Positions 45,905 through 57,370 of a stretch of 64,000 bases of DNA are shown here, one piece after another; position 1 is the first letter of the stretch; every line of letters begins with the position of its first letter. Location: positions 46,621,110 through 46,685,109 of the forward strand of contig OZ024856.1 of assembly GCA_964017155.1 (NCBI GenBank), given 5' to 3'. The DNA comes from Oasisia sp. SBJ-2009 (Eukaryota; Annelida; Polychaeta; Sabellida; Siboglinidae). Under the pieces are notes generated by a model, which made no database searches, was not told the origin of the DNA, and saw nothing but the letters and a program-made list of their open reading frames with translations. Made by a program: the position numbers and the translations under genes.

Positions 45905-47803
45905 TCACCCAGTGTGGGTACAGATATGAGCCTTGAAACAACCATGTTGCGAGAATTGTGCGCCACATGGATCACATAAGTATGGTTTATCCCGTGTGTG
46001 GATACGGACATGTTTCTTCAAGCCACCACTTTGGGAGAACTGTGCATCACAGGTATCACATTTGTATGGTTTCTCCCCTGTGTGGATACGGACATGTTTC
46101 TTCAAACTACCCCTTTCTGAGAATTGTTTACCACAGGTATCACATTTGTATGGTTTCTCCCCTGTGTGGATACGGATATGATTCTTCAAACTGTCACTTC
46201 CTGAGAATTGTGCACCACAGGTATTACATTTGTAGGGTTTCTCCCCTGTGTGGATACGGACATGTTTCTTCAAACCACCTCTTACTGAGAATTGTGCATC
46301 ACAGGTATCACATTTGTAGGGTTTATGCCCAGTGTGGATATGAACATGTTTCTTCAAACTATCACTTCCTGAGAATTGTGCACCACAGGTATTACATTTG
46401 TAGGGTTTCTCCCCTGTGTGGATACGGACATGTTTCGTCAAACCACCACTTTGTGAGAATTTTGCACCACAGGTATCACATTTGTATGGTTTATGCCCAG
46501 TGTGGATATGGAGATGTGTCTTCAAATGACTATTTTGGGAGAATTGTGCACCACAGGTAACACATTTGTATGGCTTCTCCCCAGTGTGGATACGGACATG
46601 TTCCTTCAAACTACCACTTTGTGAGAATTGTGCACCACATGTATCACATATGAAGGGTTTTTCCCCTGTGTGGATACGGACATGTTCCTTCAAATTACCA
46701 CTTTGTGAGAATTGTGCACCACATGTATCACATTTGTAGGGTCTATGACCAATGTGGATACGGATATGTGTCTTTAAATCACCCTTTTGGGAGAATTGTG
46801 CACCACAGGTATCACATTTATACGGTTTTTCCCCTGTGTGGATACGGACATGTTTCTTCAAACTATCATTATGTGAGAATTGTGCACCACAGGTATCACA
46901 TTGATATGGTTTATGCCCAGTGTGGAGACTGTGTACACGGAGATGTTTTTTCAAACTACCACTTACTGAGAATTGTTTACCACAGGTATCACATTTGTAT
47001 GGTTTCTCCCCTGTGTGGATACCAACATGTGTTTTCAAATTACCACTTTGCGAGAATTGTGCACCACAGGTATCACATTTGTAGGGTTTCTCCCCTGTGT
47101 GGATACGGATATGTGTCTTCAAATCACCATTTTGGGAGAATTGTGCACCACAGGTATCACATTTATACGGTTTCTCCCCTGTGTGGATACGGACATGTTT
47201 CTTCAAACTATCACTTACTGAGAATTGTGCACCACAGGTGTTACATTTGTAGGGTTTCTCCCCTGTGTGGATACGGACATGTTTCTTCAAATGACTATTT
47301 AGGGAGAATTGTGTACCACAGGTAACACATTTGTATGGTTTCTCCCCTGTGTGGATACGGACATGTTCCTTCAAATGACTATTTTGGGAGAATTGTGCAC
47401 CACAGGTAACACATTTGTATGGTTTCTCCCCTGTGTGGATACGGACATGTTCCTTCAAATTACCACTTTGTGAGAATTTTGCACCACATATATCACATTT
47501 GTATGGTTTCTCCCCTGTGTGGATACGGACATGTTCCTTCAAATTACCACTTTGTGAGAATTTTGCACCACAGATATCACATTTGTACGGTTTCTCACCA
47601 GTATGGATGCGTTCATGCAGCAATAAGTTTTGATTGCGTAAAAAACATCTATCACAAGTGTCACATTTGAATCGTTTCACAATAATACAAGTGTTTGCAT
47701 TCACAGCCATATTGAATACACTTCCACAGTGAACCTGTTTCCACTCACCAAGCTTTTTACCACAGCGTGGAAGCACACTGGTGTCTTCAACGTTATACTG
47801 CAT
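45905..47803 (-). CDS. C2H2 zinc-finger protein, 21 fingers (unit C)
   Basis: A 632-aa single-exon frame. The first 46 residues match the unit B paralogue (MQYNVEDTSVLPRCGKK...). Then come 21 consecutive C2H2 fingers of 28 residues with TGEKPYKC linkers. The helix regions vary (SQSGNLKEH, SGSDSLKKH, SQNSHLKTH and others), and fingers 2 and 3 are identical. Finger 9 has a three-residue longer linker (VHSLHTGHKP). The frame stops after HICTHTG through a one-base insertion. The product should be a nuclear DNA-binding protein. The length exceeds the 14-finger sister, which shows copy-number change by unequal exchange. As in the sister, the ATGCAG at the start could be a splice acceptor. No regulatory module is seen. 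Confidence 0.9.
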   Translation of the reverse strand: MQYNVEDTSVLPRCGKKLGEWKQVHCGSVFNMAVNANTCIIVKRFKCDTCDRCFLRNQNLLLHERIHTGEKPYKCDICGAKFSQSGNLKEHVRIHTGEKPYKCDICGAKFSQSGNLKEHVRIHTGEKPYKCVTCGAQFSQNSHLKEHVRIHTGEKPYKCVTCGTQFSLNSHLKKHVRIHTGEKPYKCNTCGAQFSVSDSLKKHVRIHTGEKPYKCDTCGAQFSQNGDLKTHIRIHTGEKPYKCDTCGAQFSQSGNLKTHVGIHTGEKPYKCDTCGKQFSVSGSLKKHLRVHSLHTGHKPYQCDTCGAQFSHNDSLKKHVRIHTGEKPYKCDTCGAQFSQKGDLKTHIRIHIGHRPYKCDTCGAQFSQSGNLKEHVRIHTGEKPFICDTCGAQFSQSGSLKEHVRIHTGEKPYKCVTCGAQFSQNSHLKTHLHIHTGHKPYKCDTCGAKFSQSGGLTKHVRIHTGEKPYKCNTCGAQFSGSDSLKKHVHIHTGHKPYKCDTCDAQFSVRGGLKKHVRIHTGEKPYKCNTCGAQFSGSDSLKNHIRIHTGEKPYKCDTCGKQFSERGSLKKHVRIHTGEKPYKCDTCDAQFSQSGGLKKHVRIHTRDKPYLCDPCGAQFSQHGCFKAHICTHTG

Positions 47804-48173
47804 AAAACATTACGTCACAACCAAGAGTGCACTAGTACATGACAGGATAATACCCAGCGAGACATGTAAAGTACAGGTACCACTTTTGAAATGTCTCACC
47901 AATGTTAGTGTCAAAATGCAGGTGTTAACACACCACGTTTTTGTAAGATATTACCACAAGCATCATATCTCAGATTTCTCATACATTTCAGTGCACACAC
48001 ACAGCACTAAACTAAACTCTGATGAGAAAAATGTCTTGTATTTCGTGTGTATCAACACATCAAGGTGATTCCTCATTCAGAGAATATTTTAGGCATGCTT
48101 GATTCCGTTCGATCCATGAATGAGTTGGTGTCTTCATGTATGAACATAAATTAATGTTCCACGAGTATCAATC

Positions 48174-48383
48174 ACACGTTTTCTCTTTTTCTTGAAATCA
48201 CAAATGTGACCGTTTGGTAACGTTTTGTTGGGCACGGGACGCGACAGTTGTAGTCGTCAATGTGTGCGACTTGTCACAGCTTTGTCACTTCACTGCAGAT
48301 ACTTTCTACAGATGTCTCCGTTGTCTGAAACAACATCAGGCACAGTTAGTGAACATACCAGATATGTATCTACTATCTATGTT
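48174..48383. promoter_or_regulatory. Highly conserved upstream block, unit C
   Basis: Copy of 9834-10043 and 36401-36610, about 370 bp upstream of the 632-aa zinc-finger gene. Over the central 150 bp it matches the unit B copy without a difference that I can see. Candidate promoter or 5' exon. Confidence 0.4.
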
Positions 48384-48399
48384 AGATGATACAATAGTC

Positions 48400-49205
48400 A
48401 TTTCGTGGTTTGGTAATTGCTATCGTAAGAAAAATGATGTTTGCTTTAATATAATTAAGTACTGATTTCAGAATGATTTGATTTTGTAATGCAATAGAAG
48501 GTACTTTTGACAAGACATACATCAGGTATTTACTTGCATTTGTACTTGGAGGTGATAGTAAAACGATGTACAGTGGCGACACTTAGTGGAGTTTTGAGTT
48601 ATGAAAATGTATACAGGGTGTACACTGAATACGAATGCATTTTATGTACACTTTTATTGATAATAGATAGCATATTTTTTTATCAAATCACAACAGCACA
48701 GGTGCAGTAGAGGCATAGTGGATGTAAGTCATAATATTGTGACAGCGAGTGCCTGTTTCATGGGTTTTTAGTTGTGTTCCTAAACTGCAAAATTTCATGG
48801 TTTGGTAATTGCTATCGTAAGACAAATGATGTTTGCTTTATCTGCATTAATATAACTAAGTATTGACTTCAGAATGATTTGATTTTGCAGTGCAATAGAA
48901 GGTACTTTTGACAAGACATACATCAGATGTTTACTTGCATTTGTACATGGAGGTGATAGTAAAACGATGTACAGTGGCGACACGTAGTGGAGTTTTGAGT
49001 TATGAAAATGTATACAGGGTGTACACTGAAGATTAATGTATTTCATGTACACTTTTATTGATAAAAGACAGCATTTTTTTTTATCAAATCACAACAGCAC
49101 AGGTGCAGTAACGGTATAGTGGATGCAAGTCATAATATTGTGACCGGGAGTACCTGTTTTCATTGTTTTTTTAATTGTGTTCCTAAACTGTAAAATTATC
49201 TATTT
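48400..49205. repeat. ~395-bp tandem duplication in unit C
   Basis: TGGTTTGGTAATTGCTATCGTAAGA and the following 395 bp, through the ACACTTTTATTGATAA and CCTAAACTG blocks, occur twice head to tail (from about 48400 and 48796). Units A and B have one copy. Non-coding. Confidence 0.85.
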
Positions 49206-49519
49206 GGATTCTCAATAAGTAACTTTTTCTAACAATGTAAAATGTACCAAATTTCAAGGTTCTCTCTTAAATATGCACACTTTTATGAACTCCTGAAAAT
49301 ACTATTTTAGCATGTTACGACAAATCTGATGAAATGTTACAAAGCTTACATTTATAACAAAATTGTATTAAAAAAAATTAAGCTCACATTTTCAGGATGT
49401 TTTTTTCAATGGACATAATGGTCCGAATCACATTTATTTCCTGAGCTGCTCACGAAATTGCCAGGGCGTGTAGGAAAAGGGTTCTAGATGATTAGGCAGA
49501 AAATTTATTCAGCTCAATC

Positions 49520-49797
49520 CAAAGGATTATTTGGCCCACTGAGACGGGATGATTTGACCCACTGAAACGGGATTATTTGACCCACTGAGAGGGGATGGTT
49601 TGGCCCACTGAGAAGGGATGATTTGGCCCACTGAGACGGGATGATTTGGCCCACTGAGACGGGATGATTTTGCCCACTGAGACGGGATGATTTGGCCCAC
49701 TGAGATGGGATGATTTGGCCCACTGAGATGGGATGATTTGGCCCACTGAGACGGGATGATTTGGCCCACTGAGACGGGATGATTTGGCCCACTTCGC
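49520..49797. repeat. 23-bp minisatellite, unit C (about 12 copies)
   Basis: Same unit as at 10590-10960 (TGATTTGGCCCACTGAGAC). Confidence 0.95.
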
Positions 49798-50149
49798 TAA
49801 AATGCAGGGGTGCCATGTCAGCCGATTCCGCCCAGACTATTTGTGGCGTGATTAAATTACTTGCCTATTTGTATAATGAATTAACAATATGGGATTAATG
49901 TAGTAATATAAAATATAAATATATGTATGATATTAAACATGGATACATTTACAATTCACATTAAATCACATTACTTTATTCGTTTTTAATGATTAGTCGT
50001 TATATATAATTTTAAATTTTAGCCATTATATTACAGGTGTATTGATTATTTGAAAATGTAATTGAAAATAATAATGTATTATTGTAGTTGCACATGCATA
50101 TACGTGGCTACTATAGACTATAGAGTGGTGAGCTATAATAATAAGAAGA

Positions 50150-50300
50150 AGAATAAGCTGGGTTAGAAATGGTTCTGTAAAGGAGACAGTCGTCCACAGA
50201 AAGATGGAGCATAGAAGTTATTCCTGTTGGTAGGTCGTTGATGAAGGACAAGAAAAGCAGTGGCCAAGGACTGTCCCCTGGGTACATAACTACTATAGTT
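50150..50300 (-). pseudogene. Short LINE relic, unit C
   Basis: Only the part around GGTTCTGTAAAGGAGACAGTC and the VPQG region of the unit A/B LINE relic remains. About 0.9 kb of it is deleted here. Beyond about 50410 the similarity to units A and B stops. Confidence 0.65.
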
Positions 50301-50409
50301 GTTTATATCTACATTTACTTCATTTTTACTACATTTATGTATAATACAACTTACATCAATATTACGTTTAATTAACGTTTAGTCCTTCTATTTCAGATCT
50401 TTACAATAA

Positions 50410-51358
50410 TGCAAGACATGTTAGTAGGAAGGCAGACCGATTTGCCGCCTCTTCTGATAACATGGGGAGACAGGGGTCCGGGTTTAGTGGCCATAGTTTA
50501 TTATCACGTAACATACCTGTTCATTAATAATAATTTTTCTCATGTTGTTATAATATCAGTCCATGATTCTATGCTGATAGCTGAATTTTAGGTGGTGCTT
50601 GAGAGCGGTTAATGATTTGTTTTCCTCGGTGTCGCATTTTGGTTTTTATTGTTTATGCCTGAGGCCATGTTGGATCATGGTGACAGGCCCCATCTTTCAA
50701 AATTATTTGCGAGATTATGTTAATGAGTACGGCCATTTTGAAGTTATCAATAAAAAAGAAAGATAAATGAACGTGATCGTACATATATCGTGATAATCCG
50801 TCGATAAAAAGGTGCAGTAATTAGTCAGTTAAAATGGCCTATGTTTAATGATGTTTTGTGACTATTTATTTAGGTGGATTCAGCATGATTCGTATGCAGA
50901 AGTGTAAAGAATTGTGTGGACTATAATATGATTACAGTGATGGCTTATTAACTGATAGTCTGTTTATGGAGCCTCTGTCTCAAAAGACCACCATTTACCA
51001 TTGTTCCCTATGCGCGCGATACATTGTGGTATACAAAGCACTTTGATATTGACATGATTGATAGTGGGTGTCTTTAGTACTATTATTAATAGTTAGCAAG
51101 TATTTATGGTTGCACATGTAACTATGTAAACTAATTCATTACTGCCATGTTTAATATAGCTAATATATATTAGTTTGTTTATTGGTATTATTTTGTTTTT
51201 TTAGCATACTATTTGTACTTTTGTATATTGGTTTCGCTACATCAAATGTACTAATTATTAAAATTGATGATAATTTATCATTAATGTTTATAAAACTATA
51301 TTAAACATGACTTTTGCATGTCGTTACTGTGGTATTCTTTGCTGACAATTGTTAATGT
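50410..51358. other. AT-rich stretch, nothing recognised
   Basis: The sequence diverges from the other units. A 60-codon plus-strand frame at 50409-50591 has no known domain. Confidence 0.35.
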
Positions 51359-51823
51359 TACTTCATCAACCCATTTTTTAGGCATTTGAAAAAAACTTTT
51401 GTTTTGTTAATATTTTAACGATAATGTGTAATAATAACACAAGTTTTATTGGCAACTACACTGAGTTGGTTTGAAATTATACAATAAAATACAATTAACG
51501 CATCTGTATGTAGTTTTAGCTATCTGTTTATTATAGGTCTTTATTAATCAAATATTCAATATTCATTGTGTTTCTGTCATCCGTGAAGGTTTTATTTGTA
51601 CTTGTATCATCAAGTATCATGAGCATAAGTTAAGCTGGCTTTTGGAAATCAGTACTAATATAATTATAGTAAATACCAATTTCAGTGGCCCTAATATTGA
51701 TCCTTGGGGACGCCTCTTTTTATAGGTAAAGTATATCATTGTACCTCTTCTAGTTTTACAGACTGCTTACAGTTAGTTTAATATTATTGCTGTGAGCTCC
51801 ATTCCACTGGCTCATGGCTATCT
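51359..51823 (-). repeat. Left arm of large inverted repeat (LINE-derived)
   Basis: This is the inverted copy of 52489-52961, with 665 bp between the arms. In minus orientation it contains the same GGCGTCCCCAAGGATCA box that encodes the GVPQGS motif of a LINE. The arms differ at roughly one base in ten. Confidence 0.8.
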
Positions 51824-52488
51824 CATTGATCGGTTTGCATTAAAAATAGAATGCATGTTTGTCACAATTGCGACTCCATAAATATTCCATTTCAGTTGTT
51901 AATAAACAGTCAGGTGACACTGTTTCGTATTCTATTGGAAACATGAATGAAAAAGATTATAAATAATTTAAAAAATCATTAGGCTTACAGTTAAATCTTT
52001 AATTATAATGACATAAGATTATGTGCACTTCATAGACACCCCAAAAGGCATGACTAAATGACAGTCCACATTTGACTGGCAAACTGCTCAAACTCATCCA
52101 CTTCTACATAACAATAATAGTAATAAAAATAATAAAAATCTGACTCTCTGAGATAAAGTCCTTACTATCTCTACCACTACCACCACCACACAAATATTTA
52201 TTAATCTAAACAATCTACCAGCCAAATGCAAATAATCACTCAGCCATATCTATCATGAAATGTTTGCAAGTGTGTACATCTATCATGAGAAACTGTTAAA
52301 ATGTGTGTTTTAAAGAGCTCTGCACTGCTTGCATTCTGTATACATTCCGGGATAGTGTCCCAAAATTTTCCAATCTTGTAAGCAAATTTACGCTGGCCTA
52401 AAGACAAGTTGTACTTCTTGACAGGAATATTTGTGCAATTGCAAGTGTGACAATTAAGCACACTATTGTTTAACACGAACGGTTCAGT

Positions 52489-52961
52489 GAGGTAGCCAGG
52501 AGCCATTGGAATGGAGCTCACAGCAATACATGTAACACAATAATAGTCAACTAACTGTAAGCAGTCTGTAAGACTAGAAGAGGTACAATGATATACTTTA
52601 CCTATAAAAAGAGGCGTCCCCAAGGATCAATTTTAGGGTCACTGACATTGATATTTACTATAAATATATCAATGATTTTCCGAAAGCCTGAATAACTTAT
52701 ACTAATGATAATTGATGACACCAGTACAATTAAAGTCTTCACAGATGACACAAACACAGTGAATGTTGAATATTTTAATAATAAAGACCTATAATAAGCA
52801 TAATGTATAGCTAAAACTACATACAGATGCGTTAATTGTATTTTATTGTATAATGTCAATCCAACTCTGTTGAGTTGCCAATAAATGTTATTATTATACA
52901 TTATTATATTAATAAAACTAAACTTTTTTTCAAATGCCTAATAAATAGGTTGAGGAACTTA
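52489..52961 (+). repeat. Right arm of large inverted repeat (LINE-derived)
   Basis: Plus orientation. At about 52610 it reads through a decayed GVP(Q)GSILG box and an INISMIF stretch, the domain 4 to 5 region of a LINE reverse transcriptase. It runs into the LINE relic that follows. Confidence 0.8.
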
Positions 52962-54110
52962 ATTCCTCAACCAATTAACAATAGACGGTGTAAATATTGA
53001 GAGATTTAACCTGTTTAACATTCTGGGCTTAACATTAATCTCACATTTAAACTGGATTAAACATATCGATAAAATAGCAAACAGATGTTCTCGAACAATT
53101 GGACCTATAACTAAATTAAAACTAGAATAAAAATTGCATTCTGCTAAACACAGTATCAACACGGCTAGGACTCAACATCAACAGAAGCAAGACAAAGATT
53201 GTGAAAGCCAACACAAAGAAGTACAACCCCATTACATTGAACAGAGAGACACTGGAAGAGACATACTCATTCACATACATGGGCAGTACAATAAAAAAAA
53301 ATGGAGGCGCAGAAGAAGCAAGGATACAGAAAGCAAGAGTGGCATTCATCATGTTGAGAACATTTTGGAGAGCAAAACAAATCAAAATTAACACCAAACT
53401 GAGAATATTCAATTCAAATGTCAAGGCAGTTTTACTCTAAGGATCGGAGACATGGCGAACTACACAGAAGACACTAAAGAGAATACAGACCGTCATCAAC
53501 AAATGCCTGCGCATAATACTACACCTGAAGTGGACAGACAACACTAGGATACATCTGGAAAATGACCCATAGAAAATGAAATAAAGAAGAGAAAATGGAG
53601 GTGGATAGGACATACACTCAGAAAACCACCAGAAACCATCACCCGTCAAGCCATCACGTGGAACCCCCCAGGGAAGAGGAGAAGAGGTAGGCCACGAAAC
53701 AGCTGGCAGAGACACCGAAAAAGAAACAAAGGAGACGGGATACACCAGGAGAGAAATGGAGAAGATGGCCACTGACAGAAAACGGTAGCGTTCCTTGGTC
53801 GAAGGCCTATGCTCCCAGCGAGCGAAAAGGCATAAGTAAGTAAGTAAATAAACATAAGTATCGATAAAATAGCAAACAGATGTTCTCAAACTATTGGACT
53901 TATAACTAAATTAGAGCATATTATTCAAACTAGAATAACAATTGCACTCTATAATTCTATAATATTACCTCACACTAATTACTATCTACTGATCTAGGGA
54001 CAGAAATGTAACTGAATAAACAAATTGCCAAAAAACGTGTAAGAATAATATTTTCAAATAAATATAGCTTCCACATAGAATTAATATTTAAGCAATAGAT
54101 GAATACCAAC
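52930..54110 (+). pseudogene. LINE relic split by a second LINE
   Basis: Plus-strand frames at 52980-53110 read TIDGVNIERFNLFNILGLTL and DKIANRCSRTIGPI. Those at 53860-54110 repeat DKIANRCSQTIGLI and go on to ITIALYNSIILPH and KKRVRIIFSN. Together they form the C-terminal half of a Jockey/R1-type LINE protein. The second LINE at 53145-53855 interrupts it. Stops are present in all frames. Confidence 0.75.
53145..53855 (+). pseudogene. 5'-truncated RTE-like LINE fragment
   Basis: The plus strand reads LNINRSKTKIVKANTKKY, ETYSFTYMGSTIKKNGGAEE and KINTKLRIFNSNVKAVLL. After a stop it reads GSETWRTT. It ends with [20 protein letters not shown] and [13 protein letters not shown]. This is the C-terminal part of a common invertebrate LINE protein. 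The tail is a TAAG repeat at about 53833-53850. It lies between two copies of an approximately 80-bp target segment. Confidence 0.85.
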
Positions 54111-55028
54111 TTATTTTAATGATATTATCATTTTAATATAAATATAAACATAAAACTTTACCCACATACTTTCAAAATTGGCAGATAACACAAACCAGAA
54201 ATATGCATAATCATTTCACACCAGCACACAGCAGAATACATACATTCAGGATATAATATACATTTGTAAAAAAAAAGAGTATTAAAAATAGTATGCCTCA
54301 CCCATTAAACAATACCTATATTTGTTTAATCAAAACGTAACTATTCACAATTTAAAAAAGACTGATATATTATGTAAAGCAGCATATTACACACAGATGC
54401 AAACATATATCTACTGTTGTAAATTACTACATATGCAAAATAATAATGAATTAACACTAACTCTATCAATACATTAAGCCATAAACGTATTATATTTTTA
54501 CAACATATCCTTTACTTACAATATGCATAATGTAGCAAATGTTAATAAACAATACTCAGGAATATACATGCTCCTAAATACAATTGGGCTATCCGTAATG
54601 GTCCGTCAGTGGAATTCAATAATTACATAAAATATAGCTAATTTAAAAACCCAAGGTGGCCCCTAAGATAGCGACTATTTATTAGTCATAATAGGGGCCT
54701 CCTAAGTCAAATATTTTACAAACTAAATTTAAAATAACTATTGCATCACTTATTTGCAGTTACAAAATACATACATCTACTCTCGATTTATCCATCTTTC
54801 GATCTATTATAAATTATATAAGATTGAGTAAAGTTGATTAAATTGTCTAAACATAACAAAACAGCGCCGAAACGACCAATATGCACCTATAGGTACTTAG
54901 ATATACCATTTCGTCGATGCAATTTCTGCGAGTTTGTTTTCAAAACGCTGCCAGTGCGACCGACGTATCCCGCCGAAACTACCAATTTTTATCGGCCACC
55001 CGAAGTGACAGTGCGACCGAAGCATCCT
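54111..55028. other. AT-rich stretch, nothing recognised
   Basis: No gene or element recognised. At 54900-55020 two similar blocks with CCAGTGCGACCGA and CAGTGCGACCGA precede the satellite. Confidence 0.35.
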
Positions 55029-55230
55029 AAATTTGAAAACGAAAAACGAAAAAGGAATTCGTTTTTCGTTCGCAAATTTGAAAACGAAAAACGAAAAAGG
55101 AATTCGTTTTTCGTTCGCAAATTTGAAAACGAAAAACGAAAAAGGAATTCGTTTTTCGTTTTTCAAATTTGAAAGCGAAAAACGAAAAACGAATTCGTTA
55201 TCCGTTTTTCGTTCGCAAATTTGAAAACGA
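55029..55230. repeat. 45-bp satellite with EcoRI-like palindromes
   Basis: About 4.5 units starting AAATTTGAAAACGAAAAACG at 55029, 55074, 55119, 55165 and 55217. Each unit holds GAATTCGTTTTTCGTTC opposite GAAAAACGAAAAAGG, so each can form its own hairpin. Confidence 0.92.
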
Positions 55231-55239
55231 AAAAACGGT

Positions 55240-56990
55240 ATATACACGGACCCAGACGGAGGGCAATTTTATGCGTGAACGACATTTTTGAGGGCATATC
55301 TTTTGAAATACGTTTTTTTACTTAACTCTGGTATTTAGTAAATTTTCATGAAATGGAGTTTGTGGCAGTATCATATATTGACCGATTACTGCTAGCAGAG
55401 TAACTCAGTGTTGCCCAGGGGAAATGCAGTCATATGTACCAGACGTCCCAAACATTCATGATGTATTATAGTAATATTACACAGTCAAATGAACATTAGT
55501 ATGAAGGTGTTTTATTGGCAACACAACTATTGTAGGGTGTGCAAACCATTGGATAACACTCCATTCCAACAATTCCTTAATCATTTATCTGTATATAAAT
55601 CGCTAACTAACATTTTGATGCAGAGTGGCAGTCTCTTCTCTGAGACATTGATGTCCACATACTTCTTTCTGTCTTCATTCGCCAATTTGCAATGCATTAA
55701 ACACAGATGTTTAATTATAATTACTTATCTATATCCACTATACCATTTTACTGACCAGGGATGAATTTGATGAGCCACTCTCCAGGTGGGACCACTGTTG
55801 CATTACTTTTGTTTTATTGTGAAATATCAATTTAACATCCTATAACTGGCTATAGTAGAAACTTAGTAGTCAACTGAAGCACCTGTTTGTGGTTTCATGA
55901 AACAGTATAAGCCTAGTGGACATTTATTATTAATGGCATTACTTGTCAATTAACATCCAATATATCAAATGCAGGGGTGTAAAACACTTGTCACTTTGTA
56001 ATAATTATTATATTATATAACACAGTATATATATTGTTTGGTAAATGTTCTACAATATTTAACATGTATTTGTGAGTTTCCAATTATTGTGTTGATGAAA
56101 GTTTTCCATTAAACGTGGCATTTACAGAATGCATAATAATAACATTAACTCATATAGTACTGTACATGTATTCAGAAATAAATAATTCAGGGATAGTTTC
56201 TGTTTGAATACAACATTGCTGTATAAATAGCACAAATATCACTGTTTATTTTAATATAGATAGGCCTTCATAGTGTATCCCTTTAGCGCTTATATTATTT
56301 AAACAGTTTACAATTTCCCACTTCTAGATAAATTACAAAAAAACGTTTGTCATGTACAACAGAAACAGTTTCCCCATAACTAGTACAAGTGGATCACATA
56401 GAAATTGACTTTCCAGTACTTGGAAGTGCAGCCGACTCCCTTGCTACAATGTTTTAAACTACCTCATCCTGTCAACAACATCAGTTGATTACATCACCCA
56501 ATAATAAAGCCAATAGAACAGGCTGCATCTGGGTGGTCAAGAAGGGAGCCTACTTTATTGCTCTTGTCCCACATGGAAGTCTTTGAAGTGGTTAATTGGA
56601 TACAATTGTTTCAAGCCAATGGGAAGCCAACACTGAGCTGTCTCAGACACTTTAACCCCACTGCCAATTGCACCAGGCTACTGCTAAAGGACAGGGCGCT
56701 AATAAAAGGCACAGGGCGCAAGACAAAAGGGACAGGCCGCATGTAAACACAGGCCGCATGTAAACGAGGGCAGGGCGTTGCGCCCTTGGGAAATGGCCTA
56801 GCTGGAACACTGTACTTCTTTTACCCTTTTTTTTCTCAACAAATGGTATTGTATCAATGACAATGTATGCACTGTCTGTATAATGTAGTAATTCATTGTT
56901 GTTGTTGAAAATAAATTTCAATTCAATTCAATAATATGAAAAGTATTCAACATTGAACTTATATTAACACAAAAGTAAGCATAAATTCGT
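55240..56990. other. Intergenic stretch with possible retroelement tail
   Basis: No gene recognised. At 56690-56780 short AAAAGGSACAGGGCG and GGCCGCATGTAAAC repeats occur. At 56900-56930 a TTGTTGTTG...CAATTCAATTCAAT end looks like the 3' tail of a LINE or SINE in plus orientation. Confidence 0.35.
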
Positions 56991-56999
56991 GTTAAAACC

Positions 57000-57370
57000 A
57001 GTCAACTTCCAGATTACCGAAATCACAAGATACCAGACAGACAGCCCAGTATTTGAACTTTTGTGAGTTTGACACTCGTTTATCGCCCGCAGCAGTAACC
57101 TAACATTTAAAGCATAATGAAAAACCAGATTCATCCTATGTGCACTCGTGTACTTCCTAGCTACTTACAACATAAAACAAACTTTGCCCAAGGCTTGATA
57201 AAGCAGTATTCACTCAATTGTACCAATTATTAAGCTTGTGACTTTTCGACCACCTACCAAATCTACTCTGTAACTGGGAGGTGCTCCGCCAGGTAGAGCC
57301 ACATGTGGGCGTTCTTATTAATAGGGTAAGGTAGTGTTAGTTGAACGATTGGTTTATTGGGCTAAAACGT
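57000..57370. repeat. Fourth copy of the unit spacer
   Basis: Shares GACACTCGTTTATCGCCC, GCAGTATTCACT and AATAGGGTAAGG blocks with 12700-12930 plus 19902-20060 and with 39200-40170. The foldback-like element is absent here. It is more diverged than units A and B and may be the far end of unit C. Confidence 0.7.

Noticed and set aside
45905..45915. Programmed frameshift joining the two zinc-finger arrays
   Set aside because: The extra base differs between the copies (T or G), no clear slippery site is present, and a nonsense codon follows at about 45098. Decay is simpler.
34805..47670. Long plus-strand frames with HHRYHICMVSPLCGYGHVSSN repeats
   Set aside because: They are the antisense of the zinc-finger arrays. 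The minus strand encodes clean C2H2 fingers.
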